A stretch of DNA of 64,000 nucleotides from Diprion similis (lineage: Eukaryota > Arthropoda > Insecta > Hymenoptera > Diprionidae): assembly GCF_021155765.1 (NCBI RefSeq), contig NC_060116.1, positions 16,928,584-16,992,583 on the forward strand, read 5' to 3'. The notes beneath the pieces were generated by a model. The model worked only from the letters and a program-made list of their open reading frames with translations. It did no database searches and was not told the origin of the DNA. The position numbers and the translations under genes are program-made. Positions 50,301-63,072 of this stretch are shown piece by piece. How positions within the stretch are numbered: the stretch's first letter is position 1; each line of letters begins with the position of its first letter.

Positions 50301-53300
50301 TCGGCGGAGAACGTCGAACGGGGCGCTTTGTAATCGAGAGAGCAAAAGAAAGAACAAAAAACCTTCCTCTGTTGTCCGTTCGACACGCGGGTTCATTCGA
50401 TCTTTTCTTCGTCTTCGTCTTCGTCTTCTTCTTCTTCTTCTTCGTTTATACAGTCTGCAGGTACAGTGCGACAGTTCTTATGTACTACTGTGGAAACTTT
50501 GCAACAGAAATGAAGACACGGTGTATACAATAGATAGCGATATTCTCGTGATGCAAGTATAATGTCAAAAATATGTTAATTTTCTCATTAATCCCTCGTT
50601 TCGGTATTTCGAAAAGAAATAACTACATACATATAATTACACATAATGACATAAGATTAAGAAAATTTTCCACTCGGCAAACATTTGTGCAGAAAATAAT
50701 TACTAGATTGCAGTTACGAAACCGCGAGCAGTTAATTACTACAGAATATCGCGTATTATTGTGTAATGGTTCTTGTAGAAAAGAGTTTCACCTCCGTTGT
50801 TGATTTTCCTTTTCTTTTCTCTTTTTCTTCTTCTATTTTACTACTTTAAAAAAAGAAAAAAAAGAAAAAAAAAAATTATACTCCATATCGGTACGCATTT
50901 CGAAACAGCACGGTGCGTTAGGAATATCGGCACGTAATATAACCATCGCAGATCGATCATCGTCGATGCTGCAATCGGAATTTTTCAACCGTGTATAACG
51001 AAGTCACACCTGTAACCAAAGTATCTGGTCAACGACGACGTTACAGGTAACTTCGGCGCCGCATGATGGGTTTCTTCTCGCGCATAGACCTCACCTCGAG
51101 ATGGTGGAAGAGAAGGAGGTTTGGGGGGGGGGGGGGGGGGCGGTTAACTAGAATATCCTGGGGGTCGTGCAGTTGTTGAACCTCACGACTAGCTCCTTCG
51201 TTGCCGGGTGCTGGCAAGGACGTGTTGTTACTATGCGTTTCCGATTCCGTTCAAATCGAGAGCCAAAATTGTTACATAGAGGTGTGTCAAGTTATCGGCG
51301 ACGATTTTATTGCGAGAAATGTAACGGGAAATTTTTTTTATTCAGTTCGATATATATTTTTTTTTTTTTTCCCTCATTTACAACAGCTGTCCTTGATGTT
51401 CTTCGCAAATACATGACTGTACAATTCCATTCCATCGCAACTAGAATCAGGCAACATTGAGATTGAATATTGAACAGTTTTGTACAGTATAACGAGTTGA
51501 GTTGAATCCGGTAAAGATATATATAGATATATATATATACGTATATATGTATCCGAAAAACGAAACGCGACGGTTCTTCTCGGTATATAACAAGTATAAT
51601 AATCAGCTGCAATAATAAGTGAAAGGCGAAGTATTACCTGACTCTAGTACCTTACGTACCGCTATCTGCAGTGTACTAATAGAATCGTGAAGTAATACTA
51701 CGAGGATAAAGGCTCCTAAGATCGGTAGAAGTATCGAGTACGGTCTTCGAACAACCAACTCAACTAGAGGGTGTTTTTTGCGGGATCAAAGTTGTTATTT
51801 TATGTAGGTATAAATAGCAACTCCACGAGAGAACTCAGGACAAAGTTTGAAAATGTGAACACTTATTCAGTTACGTAGTTGAATCAACTTGCAACTGAAA
51901 TTCATTTTATACTCTCGTTCTTCTTAATCTTTCACGTAATCTCGAGTTACATTTGCGAATGTGTTAATTAAGGAAGTATCAAGAACGTGTTGAACTTTAC
52001 TGTTTTGTCGATATTTCACACTTTCTCCGCCTGCTTCTCACGAGTAAAGAAATCTCTTCAACCTTTGCCAAATGATAGGGTTTATGGTCGCGTTTGTATG
52101 GTTATTTAGAGAAGTTAGTAAAATTAATAAAAATACACTACAATAACGAACTTCAAGGAGATGCAATACTCGATGTCGACTTACAATCAGATCATATCTC
52201 TAAATATCAAAGTCCAGGGATCAAGAATGCAAAAGGAATAACAGCCGTATTCTTCATGCAGTTCTAAATAAAAAAAACAAAAGTATATTTTCGCGTAAAA
52301 TGCCTTCTAATAATAGCATAAATCGAAGGCATACGCAGTCGGTAAGGACTGGCGGCTATAGTATCCCCTCGATGTCACGGCACGTTATACTGTGCAGCAG
52401 AAAACCGTTTTATTTACAGTTTTTAATCGGCTCTCCGAACTATGATATTCCAACTAACGACGCAAGCGCGACGATAAATTTCACGGATTTTGTTAAAAAA
52501 AATTTACTAAACACGCAAAAATACAGTTTGCCAAATCGATAAGTAAAACCGGAAGATCCGAAATCGCTTGGAGTGTTAAATTTTCTCTAATCACAATCTC
52601 ATGACACCGTACATTATACCGATCACGCAAATAATAAACAAGCATCGACGAGCACATATACGAGGTGAATTTTCCGACGACGTGCAATCCAAGAGGAGAT
52701 GGACGACGACACGCGCGGGTCATATAAGTAAATACACACAGCTATATCTATCTACTGTATATATAAATAGTGTATATATACATACACGTCTCTCATACTA
52801 ACTACAACGTACATACATAGAGGTATAAGGTACACGACCCACGAGAAAAGCGTCGCGACGCCGCGCCGCATCCCGTACGCATTGCGCAGCGCGTTGCGTT
52901 ACGTTGCTTTGCGTTGCGTTGCGTTGCGTCGGACCGGAAGAATTGCAGGACTGCAGACTCTGCGGAGTCTGCATCGATTAGCCGGGTGATCGGTGACCGC
53001 CCTGACAAATCTCCCAGGGTCCTCGACCCTCCCTCCATCCTCTTCTTCCTCGCATACATCGTCTCGTCTCCTCTCTTCTTCTCTTCTTCTCTTCTTCGCA
53101 ACATACCTACACATATAAGAGACTCTACGTCTCTGTCTGTCCGTATGTCGAGTATAACTCCAGAACTACCGAACAGATTTTGATTATTTGGTTACAACGG
53201 TTGGCCATGTTTCAATCGATATTTCGTTACGACGAGATCAATAGTTTTCGAGATATAACGATAAGTTTGTAAGCCAGGTCGGAACGGAATGACAGACTTA

Positions 53301-56300
53301 TGTGGACGTAGACTAAACTCTAATCTCTTTCCAGCTAGTAACGTTATCGTAACGAGTCATGCTAACGATAGAGGAAAGTTCTGTTCAACAGTTTCTAAGG
53401 TCTCAATGCGCTTTACAAAAAAATCCGCGATAGTATATGCCTATGTTTAATACATACTTTTGCCACTAGAATCATTTGAAAATATTCGCCAACTAAGTCG
53501 CAATGGGCTGCTAGTAGGAAAGGAAAAAGAAGATAAGCGATTCGCCCGTGAATAAAAAAACATTGTGGCGACAGTTTTAGCTTTGGATTTCATCAGATAT
53601 CTACTGTTTTTACTACATATATTATTATTATCAAACTTTATATTTCTTTTCATCATTTTTTCTTCTATTTTATATTTGACTTCCTATCAGTTAATCTTTC
53701 TTTTGTATTAATATTTAATTGTATCATTGTACTTACATCCATGTTCGAGCTTTTGCCGAGACAGGCAAATGAACATGTGCCGCAGGATTATTCCTTGTCC
53801 TCATTCCATTCTACTTTCCCCATACTTATACTATAATACATGCAAACATATGGTAGCAGCATATTATCGATCGCTGATCGATCGTCGGTGCAGTACTGGT
53901 TACATCTTTGCATCTGCAATATCTGCGGTAGGTGCACGAAATATCAACGTGGACTTACTTAACCGCTGCACCGTAAATGGAGTGGAAAAAATTGAATAAA
54001 AAGAACGAATGGGGAAAGAACATGAGTCAATTTCACCAATTTAACTGCCCCTTAAGATATATATGTATGTAATAATTCTTTGAAGAATTTATTTATTCTC
54101 ATTTTCGGCGGCCTGTGTTCTCTAATCTGCACGTATACGTGCGTGACGTACACGCATAATGAGCTTGTAAAGTGTCGTCAACTGCCACGAATGTAATCAA
54201 CAAACCGGATACAACAGCGGTGCCAGAATCGCGATAGTTTATTTTAAGGTTGTAATTTATTAAGAGTGCTAATATGATTCATCTCGTTCTTAATTTTTGT
54301 TATTTATTCACTTGAGCATTTGGTTGTTTGTCAACGCATTCTTTCGCAAGTATTGTTTATCGAAATATCAAGCTTTTGCTGTTTTAGGATTTTGTATGTC
54401 TGCATTTGTGCGACATTCCGTGTTGAGAATTCTGATCTATCACACTATAATAAGACAAGAAAGAAGCGATTGAACTCATTGTCAAGTCCGTTTATATCCA
54501 TATATCATTCGACGGCTTAATTTTCAATTGATTGTCGGTCATTTATATTACAACGTAACGACAGTAGTAGGACAGAGTAAAAATAATACACCAAGTGCCA
54601 CTCGATTTGCTCTTTAATTTCGTATACTTATGTACGCTATATCTGATACTAAAGCAGTTTCAGAGCTTACTGTGCAGTTGCGACTGGTGACTTATACTCA
54701 GCAATTTTCTCATTTTACTACGTGACTCAGAGGGAAGAGAAGTGTCTCGCGAACTCTCGACGTATAACGTATCCACGTATCGTGTGTATATATATACAAT
54801 CGGATAGTTTGAAGGGTTAATTTCTGCACGTGTAGATGAATGCGGTATTTGCATGGGTAAATGTATATGTAACTTCGTCTGTGAAGAAAATACGAACAGA
54901 GTAAGAGTTCTTTGAAGGATGATTCTGCTTCGGACTGGCCATTAAACGGTCAATAAATTGTTTTAGTAATTAGGACATGCAGTTATACGCAGTTTATTTT
55001 TTTTCTGAACAAACATAAATTTCTTTTAAACTGAGTTGAAAAAACGATCCGTGATATGAATGAAGCTTCAAACTTTGGATCGAAGGAGTCACGATTATAA
55101 CTCCGAACGAAGCCGTGTATGTACGCAGGGAATAAAAACGGAACGAGTGTGTGTGTGTGTGTGTGTGTGTGTATAGCTGTACGCATGGCATGGTGTATTT
55201 TTGTATTTATTTTTTCATACGAAAACAAACAATCCAACGTTTTAGCATTGATCTATTTTAAAACCTGTGAAATCGCCTCGATTGGACGTAGTCGTGTACT
55301 AAAATTCCTACGTAGAGGTATACTTAGCTGTGATACAGCGGAAATAGCCGGTTTAAGGTCTTATTTCGTGATTGTTTATCTATTCTAAACTAGTTTTATC
55401 GTCTCCTCAAACCGACCGTTGATTGACACTCGCGAGTGAAGTAAAAGTAAAAGAGAATTTTAGAATAAAAAAGAGACAAGAATTAAAGATAGAAAGAAAA
55501 AAGACGTTGCCCAATTTTGTATATTATATAAGACGAGGAGTGTTTGAGTTTACCATCGTTCGCAGTTTAGCCCACGCTCACTTTGCTGCTGACAATGAAT
55601 CAAAAAATACGAGTTTGCATATAAGATATTGTTTAAAATGTACGGTTCTAGATACCTTGGGCTCGAGTTTGAATCTCCGTATCGCATCGTTCATTTTATC
55701 TCTTGATCCCGAGGCTTAAATTCCTAGATTCCTGCGCGATGAGAAGACGACGATCGCATCGTGGAAAACTTGTGTGGCACAGCTCTCTTGTAAAGATTCT
55801 GAAAAATGACAGAAAAGAATATGATTAAGCATCTGTTCGGAACAGACTACGATTTGTCATTGTACATACTGGACTCGAAGGAATAAATCAAAAATTGATC
55901 ACCATATTCTGAAATACCATAAAACATATGATTATTATATTCTTATTGTTGTTATTATTATTAATATTATAACGCTGACCTTGTTTGAACGCGACAAAAA
56001 CATACGAGAAAGATTTTGTTTACTATTCCACGAAAATTAGTGACCTAATTTTCTTGTTACAACCGTAGTGCGAATTACTATACTTGCCTCGTTCGTTCGA
56101 ACGTAAGCATAACGGCATCTTCTCTGCTGCACTGACTAACTAGAAGATGAAAAAATTTTTACATGTGTAAGGAACAGACAAGCGAACAACGTATATTACA
56201 ACATTTGTTTAAATTTCATTCGACTGATAAACTTTAAATCAATGTTATTCTGTATGTAAATTAGTCCATAATTGGAATTAAACATGAATTTCGGGAACTG

Positions 56301-56563
56301 AATTAGCCTGTTCTTTTTTCGTCATTATTTTAGGTCTCATAAATTATAGGTATATATAAGCACATGTTTCGGTGTATTATCTAAAACAGGAAAATCCGGG
56401 AGTGAAAAAAAAAACGGAGTCGTATCGCACGCATCTTGAATCGCACTTTGAATATATTATACATTACGTAATATTCTAATTTATACTAATCTTATTCAGC
56501 ATTATTTTTTAACCAGGTAACTTTGTTTACTTCCGCAAGTTTACTTGTGTAATCTTTACTCTG

Positions 56564-56600
<37 letters not shown>

Positions 56601-58151
56601 CCCGAAGAATGATCCGCCCGCGTTACGTCTTCCCTTTTTCCCACGAGAAGAATACTCAAGTTTCCCATTTTTGCAACGTTTCTTTATTTCCGATCGCAGC
56701 TGCTCGTCGCTGCGCCGATAAAATCGCTAAAGTTGAGACGCAAGCGGCAGAAAAGCGCGAATGAAAGCCGGAGAGACGCGGGTTCGGAATACCGTTAGGC
56801 AAAGAGGTGGAAGGAGCTCCGCGATAAGTTCAGGATCGTTGCGCGGACCGATCTCTCATCGTCAGTCTTTGTTGCAATCTACCAGCCTCAATCACTTGCT
56901 CACATCGCACGCGTGCTTATCTTTCTCTCTATATATATATAATTATATACATACGTACATACATACATGTATACATGTATATGTATATGTATATACAAAC
57001 GACACGTGTGCAGTCGCAAAGTGTTTCCCGACTTTTTTTCTCTGTTGTTTGCAGCTGCAACCCGTAGTAGTGAAAAATTATCTTTCTTTGCCGCACGTCC
57101 CCTAAGTACACACCTTATAGACACATAGCTAATTGCTCCAAGTGCAGCAATTCCCCGACTCGATGTACGTACCTTACCTACCTTTGTACATACGTACACA
57201 CATATACTTATAACGGTTAATCAGACGCTGCTCGCGGTTGTGAGCTGCAGAACTGCTCGTGTGGTGCTGGTAGTTAGTAATCGCTAAGGAGGGCGACAGC
57301 GACAAGTTTCACATGTGAACTTCTACACGGTGCGGTTGATACCTGTCATAGACGTATGTATGTATGATGATGTGCCTTATGATGCAAATTTTATACCCTG
57401 ACTTTCAAATATTATTCGAGACAAGTTTTATTTATATGCGTCAAGAATATATTCAACGATTATTCTTTGGCTGTATACAAACTATCGCATAAATATGTGT
57501 AGAAGTGATTTTTATTCACGTATTATATTATATAATACACAGTTTTTAAATTGTACCTTAATTGCTTGACTCTGTTGGTTTTATGGTAATGATATAACAG
57601 ACATACAGTTATTGTAGTATCAAATTATTGATAATCCTGAAATTACAATCTTTTCATGCTGAGGGGATAATAGTGCTGCTGCAACTGTTTGTACAGTGAG
57701 ACATTTGCACCGTGATTGACCGTTATGCGAGAGTGGAAATTGAAAGATTTTTGACCGTCGGATAGATAACTGCTATACATATGCAAGGAATAGACCTTGT
57801 ATACAATTGCAAAGCGCTAGTTAAACCGTTAATCTTGATGAGGCTGAAATTAGTAACGTTACTTTAACGATGCGTGTTTAGGAAAATCGTTACTTATAGG
57901 ATTGTCTGGAAATTCAGGTATTACGAATATCGTAACAAAGAAAAAATTCTTGTATTTTGAAAAGCCAACTCGTTGAAAGTCATTCTAAAATTGAATAACG
58001 ATTTATTCCATGATGTTTCGTTACGTTAACGTCGGTTAAATACTCTCGAGAAAATATTCCGATGATTCGGACGTTTCTGAATTGACAATGTCTGCGGACG
58101 ATTCTCCTCGGAACATGTATCGTTATGCATGTAGCAGTCATTATTAGGAAT

Positions 58152-58189
<38 letters not shown>

Positions 58190-61100
58190 GAGAGAGACAG
58201 TGAGGGCAGGACGGATCGTCTCTCAACGATGTGAATTGTGGTCGCAACTTTTGAGGTCAGGGACCTTCATGCGACTCCGCCTTCCGTCTGTAGATGAGGA
58301 AACCTTCACAATGGAAGGTTTCCCAACTGCTGTAGGTTGTTGTTTATACATTATATGTATACCATAGGAACCAATTCGGGATGGTAAAGAGAAAAAGCAA
58401 TTATTACTATGCCACGCAGCGTGGCCAATTTATTTTGTTCTATGTATTTCATTTGTCACGAGAACGTCGAGTAGGTCCATCGCAGTTATCAAATCTGAAG
58501 CGTAATAATGAAATTTTCAAAACTACTTCCTATCGCTATCAGAATGTAATCAATCAACGCGCTGCATGCACCGACTACTGCAAGACAGTGACGCGTTTCG
58601 TTTCGTCCTTAGAAATTTCCCTTTTCCCGTTTCTCTGAGTCCCGTTTCTTGGTCGCATATTACACGCTTATTAAAGTTGTTCCGTTCTATGCTGCTGGCA
58701 GCAACAGCGGGTCGTCAATGAGTCACCTGAGTCTCACGTCGCGTTGATATATCTACACGTGTAATCTGTATGTGAATATTCACGTAAAAGAACTGAGACG
58801 CCGAATGTTCAGTTCTGCTGTTACTTGGATGGATCATCATAACAGACAACGCGGTAGAATCACACGATACATGTATAGTAGGTAAATACGCGTAATATTT
58901 ACCTTGCTCTCTCTCTCTCTCTCTTTCTTTCTCTCTCTCAGGATTAAGAATGATTTGTGAAGCCAGAAATTTAATGTTTTTTTAATATTTAATTTTTACT
59001 TTATTTAATGTCATTCGTCTTCGTGTGGCTGCTTAATATTGTATTTATTGTCAAATTGCATATCGCTATTTTCCCCAAAGTCTGACTCAAGCATAAATAT
59101 GTAATATCAATATCAATATCTCTCTTTCTCTTGTTGATTTTTTTTTTCACTTGCGTGTAACGAATATTCCCTGAAGGAAATGAATTCGATCGATTAAACG
59201 GAAAAGGAGGGGGGATAACCGCGTTGTACGATGACGACGAAAGTTGATTAAGAGTCAATCTCGAAATTGTTGGAGAAGTTGAATATATAACTCTCGAGCT
59301 AAAATACATTATACCCGGAATGCCGGGTGACGAGGAAATCGCATTCGTCGCTTCGGCTCAATTGATTGTATTTTAAATCGCGCGGCGACGTCTGCGTCAC
59401 GTGGGGGAAAAGAAGAATCAGACTTTTAAAAGCCTGGAGGCTACGCCCCGCCCCTAGGCATGACACTCCGTTTATTTCAGCCGAAACACCTCTCCCCATC
59501 CCTACCTCGCCATCACCGATTACAAATTTACACAAGCTAGTCAGCGATCAGCTGCTGACGACTCTCGACGAACCTTTGTGATTATTTACTCTGAGCTAAT
59601 GTAACAATCCTTCGGTGATAATTTATTTATTTCTTCTATTTTCTTCCATTTCCAGTTTCCAATGACGATACTCTACGATCCAGCACGCAAGAAAGAACCG
59701 CCGACTGGTGTTTCTGCGCAGTATAGCCAGGAGCGAGAAACTTGTATGAAATTATTTGAAAGATGGAGCGAACCGGAGCAAGTGCATTTCGTCGAGCAGC
59801 TGCTAGCAAGAATGTGCCACTATCAGCACGGCCACATAAATGCTTACCTAAAGCCGATGCTACAGAGAGACTTCATATCCCTTCTACCGAGTGAGTAGCA
59901 ATAATATGTTGATTGAGAGAAAACTAGGATTGCAGGAGTAATTTTTATCGTTCCATGAAACTGGTTATTCTTTCACCATCAACAAATAAAATTTCACATT
60001 TTTCTTTTTATTTGTAGAAAAAGGCTTGGACCATGTAGCGGAGAGCATTCTCTCGTATTTGGATGCAGACTCTTTGTGCGCCGCCGAAATGGTCTGCAAG
60101 GAATGGTACAGAGTAATAAGCGAAGGGATGCTGTGGAAGAAGCTGATCGAACGAAAAGTTAGGACCGACTCACTGTGGAGAGGCCTGGCGGAAAGGAGAG
60201 GCTGGTCAGTTATTATTTTAACAAATCATTGATACTTGAAAAATTGGGACTTCGATTGTCGGCGATGAACGAATATAAAGTAACATTATCATCTTGACGA
60301 TGGACAAAGAAATAAATTATGAGAATCTATCTGATAATTTTTGTTCTTTTCATTTTTAGGATTCAGTATTTATTCAAGCCAAGACCGGGTGTGAGTCATC
60401 CGAATCATGCGTTCTACAGAACTCTATTTCCGAAAATAATCAAGGATATAGACAGTATAGAAAACAATTGGCGGATGGGTAGGCACAATCTGCAGAGAAT
60501 AAATTGTCGCAGTGAAAATTCGAAGGGTGTCTATTGCCTGCAGTACGACGAACAGAAAATAGTATCAGGCTTGAGAGATAACACGATAAAAATATGGGAC
60601 CGGAACACACTGCAGTGCATGAAGGTTCTCACAGGACACACCGGATCGGTTCTTTGCCTCCAGTATGACGACAAAGCTATTATATCTGGATCGTCGGATA
60701 GCACTGTTAGAGTATGGGATGCTAATACAGGGGAAATGCTCAACACACTTATTCATCACTGCGAAGCCGTTCTACACTTACGGTTCAACAATGGAATGAT
60801 GGTTACATGTTCGAAGGTGCGTAAAAAATTAGCTTAATCGGCTGTCTGATCTGGAAGCATTAAAACTTGTTATGCTTTAGTTAACATAATGCATCAAACG
60901 CTAGAGAATTTTTACATTATCCAATTACTTTTGTGTCACCTTTATTAGCAAGAAAAGAGGGAAAAACAGAATTCGTAATACTGTGATTCTTTCCTGTCGA
61001 GCATTCAAGAGAGAAGTTCCAATAGTTTGACCTGTACATTGTTTGTTTTTCAGGACCGATCAATCGCAGTGTGGGACATGACTTCGCAAACGGAAATAAC

Positions 61101-62123
61101 ATTGCGCCGCGTGTTAGTGGGTCACAGAGCAGCCGTGAATGTTGTAGATTTTGACGAGAAGTACATAGTGTCGGCGAGTGGCGATAGAACTATTAAAGTG
61201 TGGAACTCGTCCACATGTGAGTTTGTGCGAACATTAATTGGACACAAGCGTGGTATAGCGTGTTTGCAATATAAGGATCGCCTAGTAGTCAGTGGTAGCA
61301 GCGATAACACTATTAGACTATGGGACATTGAGTGTGGTGCGTGTTTGCGTGTTCTCGAGGGTCATGAGGAGCTGGTGCGATGTATCAGGTTCGACAGTAA
61401 ACGGATCGTCAGTGGGGCTTATGACGGGTAAATCGACTTTGCTTTTTTATATTTTTTACATTTATATTAAACCCTGTAATTTCTTACGAAATTCTGTCAA
61501 ATCTAATAAGATATTCCTGCCAGTCCAGTGTTTCTTGAATGGCCAAAGTAATTGCTTACTTATAATTTCAACAGAAAAATCAAAGTCTGGGATCTCGTCT
61601 CAGCTCTCGACCCCCGAACACCGGCGAGCACCCTCTGCTTGCGTACTTTGGTGGTAAGATACTTTTCAAAATTTTATATCTGTCACAAGGCCATAAAAAT
61701 GTCGTTTTTTGATTAATATTCTCAAAATGCAACGCTGTTTAATATCTGTAACTCGAGTGACAAATCTGATTACCCTTTTATTTTTGTACAATGATGCAGT
61801 GATTATAGTAGGCACATGTTTTTTTATTGCGCCAGGAGCACACCGGACGCGTTTTCCGCCTTCAGTTTGACGAGTTCCAGATTGTTTCGTCATCTCATGA
61901 CGATACTATCCTCATTTGGGACTTCCTTAACTTCAACCCTCCGGAAGGGACACCGGCCAATGGCAACACATCGATAAATACGTTAATGGTTAATCAATCA
62001 CGAACCACCAGATCTCCCTCACGTAAGTTTTCATCACATTTTCGGTTATTATCATTTTTTTTTTCTGCTATTCACTTTTTAACAACAATATCGTTTTTCT
62101 GTCATGTTTCAGCATTTCAGTGA
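44364..62123 (+). CDS. slmb: Slimb / beta-TrCP: F-box and WD40 substrate receptor of the SCF ubiquitin ligase, complete, 8 coding exons
   Basis: Exons: 44364-44417, 59656-59890, 60018-60204, 60360-60816, 61054-61427, 61575-61653, 61836-62022, 62113-62123. All phases close, giving 527 aa. Beta-TrCP recognises phosphodegrons (DSGxxS) in beta-catenin/Armadillo, Cubitus interruptus and cell-cycle regulators and presents them to Cul1-Skp1. The start [12 protein letters not shown] in a tiny first exon resembles slimb N-termini. Residues ~19-95 contain the dimerisation region ([22 protein letters not shown]). The F-box spans ~95-150 ([34 protein letters not shown]). Seven WD40 repeats follow at about 210-515 ([83 protein letters not shown]). 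Intron 1 is 15.2 kb and the others are short. The protein ends RSPSPFQ. Identification is secure; the exact C-terminus is less so. Confidence 0.97.
46397..46528 (-). CDS. Putative last coding exon of a small nested gene of unknown function
   Basis: On the minus strand a good acceptor (TTTTCAATTGTAG) opens a 43-codon frame ending in TAA. It contains [27 protein letters not shown] and IDHVLKD, which reads like real protein rather than a random frame. A 17-nt microexon at 46611-46595 (acceptor TTTTTGCAG, donor GTACGT) would add RILKH in the same frame. The 5' part is unclear. An ORF at 47034-46889 starting [11 protein letters not shown] ends in a GTAAGT donor, but its phase (2) does not match the microexon (phase 1 needed). 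I do not recognise the protein. Confidence 0.35.
   Translation of the reverse strand, partial: STLRYEVVINSGSKLPEQTVSSKPLPDSQRMDENIDHVLKDVS
46889..47034 (-). CDS. Putative upstream exon of the nested small gene ([11 protein letters not shown]...)
   Basis: The minus-strand ATG at 47034 opens 48 codons rich in aromatic and basic residues (FWKQC, RQWYTR), ending at a good GTAAGT donor. It lies a few hundred bases upstream of the exon at 46528-46397 and near a CT-rich, CG-containing segment at 47,145-47,200 that could be a promoter. The phase mismatch to the microexon leaves the gene model unresolved. Function unknown. Confidence 0.25.
47674..47707. repeat. (GAA)n purine tract
   Basis: Imperfect GAA trinucleotide run in slmb intron 1, just upstream of the C26 run. 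Confidence 0.8.
47797..47822. repeat. Homopolymer run of 26 C
   Basis: Uninterrupted C26 on the plus strand (G26 on the minus strand) in a CG-rich part of slmb intron 1. Confidence 0.9.
50406..50444. repeat. (TTC)n / TTCGTC repeat
   Basis: Imperfect TCTTCG/TTC repeat in slmb intron 1. Confidence 0.8.
51123..51140. repeat. Homopolymer run of 18 G
   Basis: Uninterrupted G18 in slmb intron 1. Confidence 0.9.
52890..52929. repeat. (GCGTT)n pentanucleotide repeat
   Basis: About eight copies of GCGTT with single-base variants, in a CG-rich island of slmb intron 1. Confidence 0.85.
55147..55172. repeat. (GT)n microsatellite
   Basis: About thirteen GT units in slmb intron 1. Confidence 0.9.
56566..56600. 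repeat. (AAAT)n microsatellite
   Basis: About eight AAAT units in slmb intron 1. Confidence 0.9.
58152..58197. repeat. (GA)n microsatellite
   Basis: Long GA run. A (CT)n run lies about 710 bp downstream in the opposite sense. Confidence 0.9.
58906..58939. repeat. (CT)n microsatellite
   Basis: CT run in slmb intron 1, complementary to the GA run at 58152-58197. Confidence 0.9.
59380..59655 (+). promoter_or_regulatory. Possible internal slmb promoter and alternative leader before coding exon 2
   Basis: A CG-rich patch immediately upstream of the second slmb coding exon carries a CACGTG E-box (59398-59403) and a perfect GC box CCCCGCCCC (59446-59454) in otherwise AT-rich intron. A transcript starting here could use the ATG at 59662 ([11 protein letters not shown]), skip the distal first exon and lose only about 20 residues. 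This is an inference from motif clustering. Confidence 0.35.
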
Positions 62124-63072
62124 CGCATCTACAAGCAGATTCCTTTATTGTGATATGACTGTGAGTAAAAAATTAAGTAACTTAATATGTATAAAAAGAA
62201 ATTTGAGAACATTGCATTACGAATTTTTTTTTTTCATTGAAGGTTGATTGCCTCTCATCTTTTTACAGTGCAACTTTTTTCCGTTCGTTTTGTACAAATT
62301 ATAATACTTTATTATAAATTATCTGTATACGTTCATTATTCGCTCACATCTTTCCAGTGCTGATGAACGTTCAAGTGATTTTGATATTATGATTAAATTA
62401 CTCAACTTTGTTTCAGACACGTGGTTAGTGAGTGAATTTAATGTGTTCACAATAGTACGTGCAGAGAATGAAGAACCAGTGTTAAATATGACCAGAGCCT
62501 AAACAGACAAGAATTCTCCAAAAGACTCAGCGCTAATGACTTTTGTGTTTATTATTTGCCGTGAAAAGCAAAGAAATTCTATATATAACGTGAAGAGAGA
62601 AACGGGGATAAAATGAAAACAAAAAAAAAAAAAATAACTAACGTATAGTAATGATGGTACCGACTGCTATGCTATGAATTCATTTATACGTGCTCCGCAC
62701 ACTGTAGTAGAATATGTACTAGGAGACGATACGATTAAGGTATTATAATTAACGTTTATACATCCCATGGATGTACATGAATATTGTCTGGTTTCGGCGA
62801 ATACCTGGAATTCTTCTACACTCTATGTCACGATAGAAGATGACCATTTTCCTATTAATGAAAAAGAAGAAGATGATGAAGCAGGAGAACGAGGAGGCAG
62901 AGAAGAAGGAGAAGAGAACGGCGAAGAAGTAAGAAAAGACTTGAAATACGCGACAAAGTTGGAACGTTTTTAGGGAAGCTGGATATACCTAATAGGCAGA
63001 AAAAAAAAAATTAAAAATAAAAAAATAAAAAATATTAAAAAAAAAAGAAAAAAATAGATGTATTATAATAAA
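62124..63072 (+). other. Probable slmb 3' UTR
   Basis: AT-rich, non-coding sequence after the slmb stop. It includes a polypurine (GAA/GAG-rich) tract at about 62,857-62,945 that gives a spurious acidic reading frame. AATAAA at 63067-63072 is the first good poly(A) signal; another lies at 63879-63884. Confidence 0.55.
63067..63072 (+). terminator. Candidate poly(A) signal of slmb
   Basis: AATAAA, 944 nt after the stop codon. A second copy at 63879-63884 could end a longer form. Confidence 0.45.

Larger units (their letters stand above)
44418..59655 (+). other. slmb intron 1 (15.2 kb)
   Basis: The donor GTGCGT follows codon 18 and the acceptor TTTCCAG precedes the second exon. The intron is mostly AT-rich, with scattered CG-rich islands (about 47,400-48,070, 50,150-50,450, 51,000-51,330, 52,820-53,110 and 56,640-57,300), long G or C runs and many microsatellites. 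Apart from the small minus-strand exon candidates near 46.4-47.1 kb I saw no convincing coding sequence. Its size against introns of 90-240 nt elsewhere in the gene suggests regulatory content. Confidence 0.85.

Noticed and set aside
55147-55237. Frames rich in His-Thr or Val-Cys repeats around 55.1 kb
   Set aside because: Translations of the (GT)n microsatellite.
62767-62973. Glu-rich open frame downstream of slmb
   Set aside because: It is a translated polypurine tract in the 3' UTR, with no coding features.
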